Positions 27,873-36,963 of a stretch of DNA of 64,000 nt are shown here, piece after piece. A model generated the notes under the pieces. The model did not search any database and was not told the DNA's origin. It saw only the letters and a list, made by a program, of their open reading frames with translations. The position numbers and the translations under genes were made by a program. This DNA is from Flavobacterium sp. FEMGT703F. GTDB lineage: Bacteria; Bacteroidota; Bacteroidia; Flavobacteriales; Flavobacteriaceae. The stretch is taken from contig PGCN01000012.1 in assembly GCA_002786385.1 (NCBI GenBank), positions 124,001-188,000 on the forward strand, written 5' to 3'. The stretch's first letter is position 1; each line of letters opens with the position of its first letter.

Positions 27873-29042
27873 TTATTTAACCGCCGGCTGATAGCTTTTA
27901 TTGTCTATAATCAATTTGGACAAAATCTCTCTCAAGATTTCAGAAGTTCCGCCGCCAATCGGCCCTAAACGACTGTCCCTTAACAAGCGCGCCAACGGAT
28001 ATTCTTCCATATAACCATAACCGCCCAACATTTGCAAGCAACTGTAAATCACTTCATCTGCTACCTTAGTCGATTTTAACTTGGCCATAGTCGCTTCTTT
28101 AACCACATATTCTCCTTGATTCAATCTAGCGACTGCCGCATAATTGAAAATTTTACAGTGCTCTACTTCAGTTGCATTATCTACCATGGCATGACGTAAG
28201 GCTTGGAACTTATCAATAGATCTACCGAAAGCTTCGCGTTGCGACATGTATTCTAAAGTATAATTGATAGCATATTCCGCTCGAGCGTGGGCATTAATCG
28301 CCATAATCAATCGTTCCAAAGCAAAGTGTTGCATGATATACGGGAAACCTTTCCCTTCTTCTCCCATTAAGTTGGCCACAGGAATTTCCACATTGTCAAA
28401 AGAAATTTCTGCCGTATCGGAAGCTCTCCAACCCAATTTATCCAATTTGGTAGCATTGATGCCTTTAGTGGCTGTGTCTACTAAAAATATACTGATGCCT
28501 TTGTTCCCTAACTCCGGACTGGTTTTCGCAGCCACTACATAGTAATCCGCATAAACACCATTAGTTATAAAGGTTTTAGAACCGTTAATCACATATTTAT
28601 CGCCATTTTTTACTGCCGTAGTTCGCATTCCGGCCACATCGCTTCCGCCAAAAGGCTCAGTCAAACACAAGGCTCCGATTTTATCACCGGCTATACTGGG
28701 CGCTAAATACTCTTGTTTGATTCTCTCATCGCCTTCCGCATTCAAATGTGTCATGGCCAAATAAGCATGCGCCCACATGGCAGCCGCAAAACCCGATGAT
28801 TTTATTTTTTGAAGTTCTTCTAAAAACACTACGGTGTAAAACAAATCCAAATTCATCCCGCCGTAAGCTTCAGGGTAAGTCAACCCGAAAAAGCCCATAT
28901 CACCAAACTTCTTCCAAATAAAACGTTCAATTGTTCCGGTCTTTTCCCATTTTTCAATGTGTGGTACCACCTCTTTTTGCAAAAAATCTTGCAAACTCTT
29001 CCTGAACAACTCGTGCTCTTCCGTAAAGTATGTTGAATTCAT
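27873..29042 (-). CDS. Acyl-CoA dehydrogenase family protein
   Basis: A 389-residue FAD enzyme of the acyl-CoA dehydrogenase family, which makes the alpha-beta double bond of an acyl-CoA and passes electrons to ETF. It has the all-alpha N-terminal domain, the middle beta domain with CLTEPFGGSDVAGMRT and KTFITNG, and the C-terminal helical domain with LQMLGGYGYMEEYPLARLLRD and the family signature IGGGTSEILREIL. Substrate chain length or branching cannot be read from the sequence. It is transcribed alone, with a bidirectional hairpin after it. Confidence 0.93.
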   Translation of the reverse strand: MNSTYFTEEHELFRKSLQDFLQKEVVPHIEKWEKTGTIERFIWKKFGDMGFFGLTYPEAYGGMNLDLFYTVVFLEELQKIKSSGFAAAMWAHAYLAMTHLNAEGDERIKQEYLAPSIAGDKIGALCLTEPFGGSDVAGMRTTAVKNGDKYVINGSKTFITNGVYADYYVVAAKTSPELGNKGISIFLVDTATKGINATKLDKLGWRASDTAEISFDNVEIPVANLMGEEGKGFPYIMQHFALERLIMAINAHARAEYAINYTLEYMSQREAFGRSIDKFQALRHAMVDNATEVEHCKIFNYAAVARLNQGEYVVKEATMAKLKSTKVADEVIYSCLQMLGGYGYMEEYPLARLLRDSRLGPIGGGTSEILREILSKLIIDNKSYQPAVK

Positions 29043-29074
29043 AGTAAATAAAACTGTTTTTCTTAGCTATTTTT

Positions 29075-29956
29075 TTAGAATTCCAAATATAAAGCAATTA
29101 TTTTTATTTTATCGACAGGAAATCCTTTAATTTTTGACAAATCCTCAGTTTTGATATCGCCATTCATACTGCGAAAAACTACTATTTCTTTGGCCAAAGT
29201 ATACTTGAAAAACGGAAAATGTGATAACTCTTTGATTGAAGCGTTGTTAATGTTAATTTTCTGAATGCCTGCAGTGGATTTTACCTCAAAGTTTTGGTTG
29301 AGTTTGGCAATAACTTCGGGCGACAAACCCCAAACATCATCGAGTTGTTCCATCGATACAAAAGCACCGAGCTTATTTTTATAGTCCAAAATCCGATCTG
29401 AAATCTTATCTCCTATACCGTAGACTTTCATCAAATCTGCTTTAGTAGCTTGATTGATATCAACCACAACTATCTTTTCAGGCTTGTTAAATGTTGGTTT
29501 AGCGGTTGATGTAGTATACTCTTTTTTGTTATTCACCCAATCCGGGAACTTAAAATAGGGCGATATGGCGTTGAGCAACGAATCAGAAACCTTGGTGACC
29601 GCTTGGAATTCTGCGGCTGAATTGACAAACTTGTTTTGCTTTCGGTAGGCCAATAATCGATCGATTTCCGCTACTGACATCCCGAGCTTATATCCTTTAA
29701 AATCGGTTATAAAATTAGGATTGAACGGATAAATAGTCGGCTTTACGTTATAAGACTGCAACTTCAAACTATCCACCACCGACTGATGAGCCAGCCATTT
29801 CCGGGCTTCTGCAGTATTCAACTCCTCGGATTTAAAATCGTGAATCACATAAAAACTTTGACAAAGCACTATGAGTCCAAAGAGCAAAATAATTCCGATT
29901 CGCTGGCTTTTCGAATAGTGTGAAAGAGTTGCCCAAATGGAATTAGATTGCCGCAT
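29075..29956 (-). CDS. Membrane-anchored helix-hairpin-helix protein (ComEA-like)
   Basis: A 293-residue protein with one N-terminal transmembrane helix (IGIILLFGLIVLCQSFYVI, about 20-38) and repeated helix-hairpin-helix motifs. One is DINQATKADLMKVYGIGDKISDRILDYK (about 170-197, quoted as NQATKADLMKVYGIGDKI) and another is ININNASIKELSHFPF (about 233-248). A third, weaker one lies around DRLLAYRKQNKF. Such proteins bind double-stranded DNA; ComEA does so in natural transformation. No other competence genes lie here, so the role is inferred. It is 4 bases from the PspC gene start side (stop of PspC at 29960), implying an operon. Confidence 0.85.
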   Translation of the reverse strand: MRQSNSIWATLSHYSKSQRIGIILLFGLIVLCQSFYVIHDFKSEELNTAEARKWLAHQSVVDSLKLQSYNVKPTIYPFNPNFITDFKGYKLGMSVAEIDRLLAYRKQNKFVNSAAEFQAVTKVSDSLLNAISPYFKFPDWVNNKKEYTTSTAKPTFNKPEKIVVVDINQATKADLMKVYGIGDKISDRILDYKNKLGAFVSMEQLDDVWGLSPEVIAKLNQNFEVKSTAGIQKININNASIKELSHFPFFKYTLAKEIVVFRSMNGDIKTEDLSKIKGFPVDKIKIIALYLEF

Positions 29957-29959
29957 ACG

Positions 29960-30187
29960 TTATAAATCAAAAACTGAGGTTCTTTTACCCCGAATCAAAT
30001 CTTTCAATTTGAGCCAAAAAGCTAAGGTTAAGTAAATCCCAAAACCCAAACCGGCTGTTACAAATGAGATATAAATAAAAAACAGGCGCACATTGGAAGC
30101 CCGCATACCTAATTTATCGGCCAAGCGTGAAGAAACGTGAAAACCGTGTTTTTCGAAGAAATATTTGAGTTGGATGATGGGTGACAT
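29960..30187 (-). CDS. PspC domain protein, short
   Basis: A 75-residue membrane protein of the PspC family. It shows SSRLADKLGMRASNVRLFFI, the PspC core, followed by a hydrophobic span (FVTAGLGFGIYLTLAFWL) and a basic tail. PspC in enterobacteria senses envelope stress, but short stand-alone PspC proteins in Bacteroidota are of unknown role. I use the ATG at 30187 (MSPIIQLKYF); the frame is open to 30208. It is tightly linked to the helix-hairpin-helix gene downstream, only 3 bases apart. Confidence 0.85.
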   Translation of the reverse strand: MSPIIQLKYFFEKHGFHVSSRLADKLGMRASNVRLFFIYISFVTAGLGFGIYLTLAFWLKLKDLIRGKRTSVFDL

Positions 30188-30255
30188 TATATTGTATTTT
30201 TTTACCACATAGGGTTATAATTATTGTTTGGGTAAGCTTTTGAAATTATTATTCA

Positions 30256-31524
30256 TTACTCCTTTAAAAGATGTACTCCGACAGCACACTGCAAACACCT
30301 GCCTTTACTGCAATAATTGTTCTTTAGTTGCAAAAGCGATTGGGTTTCAAAAGCACTTTCGGCAGTAATGCCAAAATTAGCAAACTTTTCAATGACAATA
30401 TTCTTTTCCGGCGGTATTGTTTGTAGGAGTTGTACCAGTGATTCCGAAATTTCTTTTCCTTGGCTTTCCGCATAGGCAAATTGAATCGGAACTATGGTAT
30501 TCATAACCAGCAAATCAATAAAGCTTTTGGACAAGCGCTTCTTTTTGGTGGGACTGACTTTATCCAATTGATAGTGATTTTCCCAATAAGCAGAAACGCC
30601 TGAATTAAATAACTCATACAAATCGTTCATCGATGCAGCCGCTATAATTTTAGCAAACAGATTTTGCTGCAAATGATACAACATGGCCAATTGCGCCAAT
30701 CGAATGGTTGGAAAATTATCAGGGCGATGTTGGAAAAACTGAACGGGTTCAACCCAAGTTTTTTTCAAGCGATATTTTTGTGTGAGATAAGATGTCCTAC
30801 CCCGCAAATCCTTCGCATAAGCATCTTCTGCAGTCTCTGACAGCAAATGCAGCTGACTAAAAAACAACGCTTCCAGGTTTTGAACTTCAAAACTTTCTTT
30901 TCGAATAACCGAAAACGGAATCGACTGAAGTGCTTTGAAAAAAATTTCTCCATTGGTATTCAGTCCGAAGTTTTTGGCCAAGCTGTAAAACAATACCGCT
31001 TCCCAATCGTTGTTGGTGGCAGCTAATAAAGTTTTTATCGGAACAGCTTTGCTTTCTAATCGTTCAAAGAACAACCGCTCCAACCAATTTTTCAAAACAA
31101 AAGTATCAGTTAACCGAATTTGGCTTTCGCAAAAAATCCAGGATTTGGGTGTGGTTAATGCTAAATACTGTTGCAAGACAGCTTTCGACACAAAACTTTT
31201 AAGCGAAACCGTCGGAATAACCGAATTATCATTTCTGAAAATAGGCACATCATGTTCCCAAACCACGTGTAATATAACATTGTTGTACTGATTGTCTTGT
31301 TCATGTTGGTGCAAATACCAATCAGATGACTTGACATGAATTTCTACATTGCCGGCCCATTTTTGATTCCCAATTATAATTTGAGCGTTGAAAAAATCAG
31401 GCCCGGCTTGTTGTAAATACTGACCGGTATGGACAACCGTTATTGCTTCTCCCGAAACCGTGGTTAGGTTAGAAAAATCAAACTTCTTATATTGCCAGAT
31501 ATAATGAAGAAAATCTTCTCTCAT
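30256..31524 (-). CDS. DUF2851 family protein
   Basis: A 422-residue protein of the DUF2851 family, conserved in Bacteroidota and of unknown function. It includes the family's N-terminal block AGPDFFNAQIIIGNQKWAGN and EIHVKSSDWYLHQHEQDNQY and ends with a cysteine group CSKGRCLQCAVGVHLL, possibly a metal site. It has no signal peptide. The IHVKSSDW motif and the acidic residues around it recall a nuclease-like fold, but I would not call one. It lies divergent to the PNGase gene. Confidence 0.88.
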   Translation of the reverse strand: MREDFLHYIWQYKKFDFSNLTTVSGEAITVVHTGQYLQQAGPDFFNAQIIIGNQKWAGNVEIHVKSSDWYLHQHEQDNQYNNVILHVVWEHDVPIFRNDNSVIPTVSLKSFVSKAVLQQYLALTTPKSWIFCESQIRLTDTFVLKNWLERLFFERLESKAVPIKTLLAATNNDWEAVLFYSLAKNFGLNTNGEIFFKALQSIPFSVIRKESFEVQNLEALFFSQLHLLSETAEDAYAKDLRGRTSYLTQKYRLKKTWVEPVQFFQHRPDNFPTIRLAQLAMLYHLQQNLFAKIIAAASMNDLYELFNSGVSAYWENHYQLDKVSPTKKKRLSKSFIDLLVMNTIVPIQFAYAESQGKEISESLVQLLQTIPPEKNIVIEKFANFGITAESAFETQSLLQLKNNYCSKGRCLQCAVGVHLLKE

Positions 31525-31580
31525 AACCTCAAATTTTTAACTAAAGTAAGAATTTTACTTTATAATAAAAAATATTTGTA

Positions 31581-33230
31581 ATGAAAAATTTACTTTTTAC
31601 CTTTTTGCTGTTTGCTTCAGGAACTATTTTTTCACAGCATTACAAAATTACTTACCTCAAAAGCTCTAATGGCAAACCTATTCAAGGCCAAGATCCCATT
31701 TGGGTATTTGTACATCCTAAAAGCACACACATCACTTCCGAGAGCATTGTAAATCGAACAGCCTCTTATCCCAACGAGGAAATTGTTGTATTTAAAGACA
31801 CGAATACAATGGTTCAAATAGCTCATTTGGAAATTGGAAACAACATTAGCGCCACTGATAGTGTGGCTTTATCAAAACAAACTTTTGAATACTTGAATGA
31901 AACGAAAAAAATCTTAGGCTATAACTGTAAAAAAGCCAAAACCATCATCAATTCGAATACTATAGAATTTTGGTATACAGATGAATTAAATTGTAAAGGT
32001 GCACCAACTGTTTTAGGACAGAACCTCGGATTAGTATTGGAAATGGTCCGCAATGGGAATTATGCCGTTACAGCAACAAAAATAGAAAAGCCTAAAACAT
32101 TTCCGGGCTTTGTTTTACCGAAGAAAAACTTCGATTTAATAACCTACAAAGATTTACTCTGGAAAAGCCGATTCACCACCATCCCTATTTTTAAAGACCA
32201 AGTGATTAACTTTTCAAGCGAATCGAAATCAAATGACAGTATTTTGCGTTTTGCCAACGGAACCATAGCGGTGCGAAAAATGAAATTTCCTGAAATTACA
32301 ATCGGCAGCCAGATTTTTGCTGATGTTACCGAACAATCTAACGGAGATGCTTACGACAGAACCGGTTCTTTTTTTATGATTCCGACCGACAAAGCCCTGT
32401 CTTTCTTAGACGGATTACAAAACGGCGCCAAAACACTACCAATTTACACGAACGGAAACGGCAAAGAATACCAAGGCGTAGTGGCTACCGAGCAGTACAA
32501 TCCGGTAGTGGAATTGATGCGCTTTTTTACACCTTTCGGTGTGAAGCAATACAATTATTTGGAACAGAAAGACAAAACTTGGGCAGAAAACGTTTTGTAC
32601 CGGCAGGATATCTCCGACTTGCTGCCTTTGTTGAGTGGTAAAGAAGTTTGGATAGGCATCAACATTGGGAATTACGACAAAGGTGGTCATAAAGTATCCG
32701 CGAATATTACCATCCATTCTGAAGGCGAATCGAAGGCCAAACCTACTCGAATTGTACCTTTGTTTTGTACCAACAATATTATGGAAATGGCCGGACAAGA
32801 ATACGGCACTATGTTCAACAACGAAAAAGGGTTGGAAGTCAGTTTTACCCTTGACCAACCGATGAAAAATATCAAATTGCGTTATATCACTACCGGTCAC
32901 GGCGGTTGGGAAAACGGCGATGAGTTTGTACCGAAAAAGAATACCATTTATTTGAATGGGAAAGAAACTTTTGGATTTACCCCTTGGCGACAAGATTGCG
33001 GTTCATATCGCTTATCAAATCCGGCTTCGGGGAATTTTGGCAATGGTTTGTCGTCTTCTGATTATAGTCGCTCTAACTGGTGTCCGGGAACAGTTACCAA
33101 TCCAATCTTTATTGATTTAGGTGATTTACCGGCCGGAAATCATACTTTAAAAGTTAGCATTCCTCAAGGTTTGCCGGAAGGCGGCAGTTTTAGTTCCTGG
33201 AATATTTCCGGGCTTTTGATTGGAGAGTAA
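31581..33230 (+). CDS. Secreted PNGase F-type glycoamidase with GLPGLI-like N-terminal domain
   Basis: A 549-residue exported protein, predicted to release N-glycans by cutting the glycan-asparagine amide. It has a signal peptide (about 1-18, ending TIFSQ). The N-terminal half (about 19-175) resembles the GLPGLI family, including VLGQNLGLVLEM near 145-157. The C-terminal part matches both PNGase F subdomains, aligning DAYDRTGS (Asp259) with the catalytic Asp60 of mature PNGase F, NGDEFVPK (Glu448) with Glu206, and SNWCPGT (Trp500) with the conserved WCPG. The position of the third glutamate (118) seems to be Asn in my rough alignment. Overall length suits the longer PNGase F-II type with an extra N-terminal domain. 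There is no T9SS signal, so it may be periplasmic. A hairpin follows at 33257. Confidence 0.85.
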   Translation: MKNLLFTFLLFASGTIFSQHYKITYLKSSNGKPIQGQDPIWVFVHPKSTHITSESIVNRTASYPNEEIVVFKDTNTMVQIAHLEIGNNISATDSVALSKQTFEYLNETKKILGYNCKKAKTIINSNTIEFWYTDELNCKGAPTVLGQNLGLVLEMVRNGNYAVTATKIEKPKTFPGFVLPKKNFDLITYKDLLWKSRFTTIPIFKDQVINFSSESKSNDSILRFANGTIAVRKMKFPEITIGSQIFADVTEQSNGDAYDRTGSFFMIPTDKALSFLDGLQNGAKTLPIYTNGNGKEYQGVVATEQYNPVVELMRFFTPFGVKQYNYLEQKDKTWAENVLYRQDISDLLPLLSGKEVWIGINIGNYDKGGHKVSANITIHSEGESKAKPTRIVPLFCTNNIMEMAGQEYGTMFNNEKGLEVSFTLDQPMKNIKLRYITTGHGGWENGDEFVPKKNTIYLNGKETFGFTPWRQDCGSYRLSNPASGNFGNGLSSSDYSRSNWCPGTVTNPIFIDLGDLPAGNHTLKVSIPQGLPEGGSFSSWNISGLLIGE

Positions 33231-33234
33231 TTCT

Positions 33235-33340
33235 AGGGATAAGGGATAAGAAAAAAAGGGATAAGTAAAAAAGAGTCAAGATTAAAACTTATAGTATCTA
33301 AACCTTGACTCTTACTTTTGACTTATCCCTAGTCCCTTTA
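33235..33340. terminator. Palindromic bidirectional terminator between PNGase and CBS genes
   Basis: Outer arms AGGGATAAGT (33257-33266) and ACTTATCCCT (33321-33330) and inner arms GAGTCAAG (33273-33280) and CTTGACTC (33304-33311) form one long hairpin between converging genes. It has the same AGGGATAAG words as the element at 27813. Confidence 0.72.
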
Positions 33341-33342
33341 AC

Positions 33343-34704
33343 CTATTTAATAGAACTAATAATATCGTGTTTGGTAATAATATGGTGTTTTCCGTTGCCT
33401 AAATCGACCAATACCGCTTGGTTGTCTTTATTGATGAGTTTAGAAATCTCTTCAACCGGCGCGTTGGCATTGACAATCGGATACGGTTTACCCATGATTT
33501 CTTTGATAGGCTTATCGGCTATATTTTTGTCTTCGATATAGCTACGGAACAAATCGGTTTCGTCTATGCTACCCACAAAACCGGTGGTATCTATTACCGG
33601 AATTTGAGAGATGTTGTATTTTTTCAAACGTTCGATGGCGTGTGATACTAATTCTTCCGTACGTACAATGACCAATGGTTTGTCTTTGTGGTCTTTGATT
33701 ACGTCTTCTGCTTTGGTGATTTCTTCTTCTAAGAAACCTCTTTCGCGCATCCAGTCGTCGTTGAACATTTTCCCCACATAACGGCTTCCGCTATCGTGGA
33801 AAAGCACTACTACAACATCATTCGGACCGAAATGCTCTTTCAATTGGTGCAAACCTTTGACGCAAGCACCGGCTGAATTCCCAACAAAAATCCCTTCTTC
33901 CAAAGCAATTTTACGAGTATAAACTGCGGCGTCTTTATCGGTTACTTTGGTAAACCCATCGATAACAGAGAAGTCAACGTTTTTAGGCAAGATGTCTTCC
34001 CCGATGCCTTCAGTGATATAAGAGTAGATTTCGTTTTCATCGAAGATACCTGTTTCGTGGTATTTTTTGAATACTGAACCGTAGGTATCAATGCCCCAAA
34101 CTTTCACATTCGGGTTTTGCTCTTTTAAATATTTTCCGATGCCGGAAATGGTTCCGCCGGTTCCAACGCCTACAACAAAATGAGTTACTTTACCATCGGT
34201 TTGTTCCCAAATCTCAGGACCGGTTTGTTGGTAATGTGCTAGTGCATTGCTAGGGTTATCGTATTGGTTTACATACCAAGAATTAGGAATTTCGGTGCTC
34301 AATCTTTTCGAAACAGAATAGTACGAACGCGGGTCAGTTGGTTCTACATCGGTTGGACAAACGATTACTTTAGCGCCAACGGCACGAAGGATGTCCATTT
34401 TTTCTTTAGATTGTTTGTCGGTGATTACAAAAATACATTTGTATCCTTTTACAATTGCGGCTAAGGCTAAGCCCATACCGGTATTTCCGGAAGTTCCTTC
34501 GATAATGGTTCCGCCCGGTTTTAGTCGGCCATCAGCCTCGGCATCTTCTACCATTTTAAGCGCCATGCGGTCTTTGGTAGAGTTTCCGGGATTGAAGGTT
34601 TCTACTTTGGCCAAAACCAAGGCGTCGATGCCTTTCACCACTTTGTTCAATTTTACTAAAGGCGTGTGGCCAATAGTGCCTAGTATATTTTCTGCGTAGT
34701 TCAT
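33343..34704 (-). CDS. Cystathionine beta-synthase-type PLP enzyme with CBS pair
   Basis: A 453-residue pyridoxal-phosphate enzyme of the cysteine synthase/cystathionine beta-synthase family. The PLP lysine is in NPGNSTKDRMAL (about residue 43), the phosphate-binding loop is EGTSGNTGMGLA, and the second glycine-rich loop is GVGTGGTISGIG. The C-terminal quarter holds two CBS domains (VIVRTEELVSHAIERL and DEEISKLINK-like sequence), as in eukaryotic and Bacteroidota CBS, where they may bind an adenosyl ligand. The likely reaction is condensation of serine and homocysteine, but cysteine synthase activity cannot be excluded. It starts at an ATG at 34704, and structured element A lies upstream. Confidence 0.9.
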   Translation of the reverse strand: MNYAENILGTIGHTPLVKLNKVVKGIDALVLAKVETFNPGNSTKDRMALKMVEDAEADGRLKPGGTIIEGTSGNTGMGLALAAIVKGYKCIFVITDKQSKEKMDILRAVGAKVIVCPTDVEPTDPRSYYSVSKRLSTEIPNSWYVNQYDNPSNALAHYQQTGPEIWEQTDGKVTHFVVGVGTGGTISGIGKYLKEQNPNVKVWGIDTYGSVFKKYHETGIFDENEIYSYITEGIGEDILPKNVDFSVIDGFTKVTDKDAAVYTRKIALEEGIFVGNSAGACVKGLHQLKEHFGPNDVVVVLFHDSGSRYVGKMFNDDWMRERGFLEEEITKAEDVIKDHKDKPLVIVRTEELVSHAIERLKKYNISQIPVIDTTGFVGSIDETDLFRSYIEDKNIADKPIKEIMGKPYPIVNANAPVEEISKLINKDNQAVLVDLGNGKHHIITKHDIISSIK

Positions 34705-34802
34705 TTTTGAGTAGCTGAGCAGCTGAGCTTTAAATTTAGGTTACAAAGATATTGATAAAAAGAAGGTTTGCAAGTTTGAAGCACCTTAATTCGAAATCGT
34801 TT

Positions 34803-34883
34803 GCGTGCGGGATGGGAACGGCATCCTTTTGTTTCGTTGGTAAACGAGACAAAAGATACAGTGGACAGCGCGGTAACACGCCC
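34803..34883 (+). ncRNA. Dispersed structured RNA-like element, copy A
   Basis: Plus-strand copy of the five-member family, 81 bases. The closing stem is GCGTG (34803-34807) with CACGC (34877-34881), followed by hairpin GGATG/CATCC and central hairpin TTTTGTTTCG/CGAGACAAAA, and the 3' end is CACGCCC followed by an A-run. It lies 8 bases beyond the porin gene stop, antisense to the flanking minus-strand genes, so any transcript would need its own promoter. No T-run follows. Confidence 0.58.
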
Positions 34884-34891
34884 AAAAAAAA

Positions 34892-36859
34892 TTACTGGAA
34901 GAAGTTCCATACTAAACCGAAGCGAATCATAAAATCGCGGTACGGATAGTTGGGCGCGGTATAGAAAGTATTCCCGGTCATGCGAGAGTTCAAATGCTCT
35001 ACTTTAAAGAAAATACGCGTTTGACGGATTCGGGCGTTGACAAAGAAATCGACCATAGGAAACTCCCCTATTTCTCGGGTATTTTGCACGAAGGCTTCGG
35101 CCAAGATCGGATTGTAATCGTTGGCGTAATATTTTGTAAAATAATTGAAGGTAAAACCGGTTTGCAGGTAAAGCGCTTTTTTGAAAAAATAATCGGTGTA
35201 ATACAAAGAGTTTCGGGTTACGATTTGCGGCACATTGAGCACATCGTCTTCTTGGTCTACTTGTTGGTATAAAACGGTGTTATCGAGCGCCAATTTCCAC
35301 CATTTGAATTCGCGGCTGACTTTAACCGACAAATAATTGATGGTTTTATCGTATTGTTTAGGGGTAACAATTTGCTGTTGCGGATCAGTAGCATCATTGC
35401 TAAAGAACAAGTAATCGTTAAGCGAACTGATTTGCATGGCCGCATTGAACCATTGGGTTTTGGCCATCACTTCCAGATTGTTGATTTTTTCGTTTTTGAA
35501 ATCATAGTACCAATTGTAACCGATGAAACTGCTTTGGTGCAAGTTGTAGAGATGGTCAGGTATTTTATTGAGCATTTGGTATTGGAACTGCAGCTCGTTT
35601 TTGGCGTTGATTTGGTATTTGAGTTGGGCGTTGAAGTTGGTAAGCGATTGATTGGAAATGGAATTAGAATAGGTAAAAACGCCATTCCATTTGTTTTTGC
35701 GGTATTCGTATTGACCGCCAACGGTGTTGATTTCATCGCTTAAAGAACCGGGAATAATACCGGAATCCAAGATCAGTACTTTATCATAAAAGTAGTTGAA
35801 TCGGTAATCTTCGGCGAAGAATTGGAACTTCCCTAATAAGGCATTCTCGTAGATGGCGCCGACTTTATTGTGCATGCGGTTGTAGCGACTTTGATCGTTG
35901 ATACCACCGGAAACATAGGCTTCGCCAAAATGCAGTATTTGCGTATTCCCTACTGTTGAAGCCAGTGTTTTTTGATTGTATTCAAAAAACTTAGTTTCAT
36001 AGGTAAATTGATGTGTCAGGTACAAATTATTATTGCCTTTTTTGGTGTTGATTCGGAAATTATGGTCGAAGAAATACCTTTTTCCTTTCATGAATGACTT
36101 GGCATCTTTGAGGTATACCTCCAATCGGGCACGGTTTTGGAATGCAGCATCTTCGCTTTCAAAATCCTCGAGCGTTGTAATTCCACCGTTTTCACCGTTT
36201 GAAAAATCCTGACCGGTGAAATGAAAATTAAGGTAATATCTTTTATTGAGTGTATTGTAGCTGGTAGTGAAGCGGAAGTTTCCGGTACTCGACAATTGGT
36301 TGATGTATTTCCCTAACGAACGCAAGCCTTTAAAAGCGACTGACATATTGAAGCGTTCTGAGGTATTTACAGTAATGAATGCGTCTACAGATTGTCCTTG
36401 CTCCATTACGGTTTTGAAGTACAACTCGGTTATCGGCGTGGCAACAGAGTAATACTTAATATCGTCTATTTGCAGGTAATTAAAATGTTTTCCAGAATGC
36501 CCCAATTCAGGGTAAGCCGCAAATTTTTTTAATCCGTAATCTAAAACGGTATAGGTTTGACCTTCATTGGCAAAAGGCAACAAACCGAAAATATCTTTAC
36601 GCAGGTAATTGTATTCGTACTCCTTTTTGATAGTTAACGAAGTATCAACGTAGGTAGTGTCTTTTTGCAGGCTTATAATTCTGTAAAAATCATAGGGTGC
36701 CTTTTTTACTTCCTTAGTGGCGGAGGTATCTTTAACAGAAGTATTTCTGGAGGTTGGTTTAACATTTTGGTCCAGTGTACCGAGCTTAGCACTTCTGTCT
36801 CTTTGGGAAGAAACAGATTGGATTGAAAGTAAAAAAACTATAAATAAAAGATAGCGCAT
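34892..36859 (-). CDS. Putative outer-membrane porin of Bacteroidota
   Basis: A 655-residue outer-membrane beta-barrel protein of the putative-porin family (Pfam DUF/Porin_10-type, by recollection). It has a signal peptide (MRYLLFIVFLLSIQSVSSQ), a soluble N-terminal stretch with APYDFYRIISLQKDTTYVDTS (quoted from about residue 50), then alternating amphipathic strands ending in an aromatic-terminated strand (RFGLVWNFF). The ATG at 36859 is chosen over the upstream one at 36910 because the promoter at 36877-36917 lies between them. The substrate is unknown. Terminal element A sits right behind the stop codon. Confidence 0.85.
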   Translation of the reverse strand: MRYLLFIVFLLSIQSVSSQRDRSAKLGTLDQNVKPTSRNTSVKDTSATKEVKKAPYDFYRIISLQKDTTYVDTSLTIKKEYEYNYLRKDIFGLLPFANEGQTYTVLDYGLKKFAAYPELGHSGKHFNYLQIDDIKYYSVATPITELYFKTVMEQGQSVDAFITVNTSERFNMSVAFKGLRSLGKYINQLSSTGNFRFTTSYNTLNKRYYLNFHFTGQDFSNGENGGITTLEDFESEDAAFQNRARLEVYLKDAKSFMKGKRYFFDHNFRINTKKGNNNLYLTHQFTYETKFFEYNQKTLASTVGNTQILHFGEAYVSGGINDQSRYNRMHNKVGAIYENALLGKFQFFAEDYRFNYFYDKVLILDSGIIPGSLSDEINTVGGQYEYRKNKWNGVFTYSNSISNQSLTNFNAQLKYQINAKNELQFQYQMLNKIPDHLYNLHQSSFIGYNWYYDFKNEKINNLEVMAKTQWFNAAMQISSLNDYLFFSNDATDPQQQIVTPKQYDKTINYLSVKVSREFKWWKLALDNTVLYQQVDQEDDVLNVPQIVTRNSLYYTDYFFKKALYLQTGFTFNYFTKYYANDYNPILAEAFVQNTREIGEFPMVDFFVNARIRQTRIFFKVEHLNSRMTGNTFYTAPNYPYRDFMIRFGLVWNFFQ

Positions 36860-36876
36860 TGGAATAATTTTCGGGA

Positions 36877-36917
36877 CAAAAATACACAAAAGTATTGGTA
36901 ATAAAATCATAAAAAAA
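36877..36917 (-). promoter_or_regulatory. Promoter of the putative porin gene
   Basis: Two overlapping -7 matches on the minus strand, TACTTTTG (36894-36887) and TATTTTTG (36884-36877), lie 17-26 bases after a T-run (36917-36911) that also serves as the T-tract of the subtilase terminator. Confidence 0.6.
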
Positions 36918-36943
36918 CCATCCTATATCTAGGATGGTTTTGC
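36911..36943 (-). terminator. Terminator of the subtilase gene
   Basis: Stem ACCATCCTA/TAGGATGGT with a 4-base loop, followed by a T-run on the minus strand, about 20 bases after the stop at 36964. Confidence 0.9.
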
Positions 36944-36963
36944 GTATCAAAAGTGAATTGAAG

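Noticed and set aside
32436-32993. Open frame of 185 codons opposite the PNGase gene
   Set aside because: Shadow of the coding strand with no conserved features.
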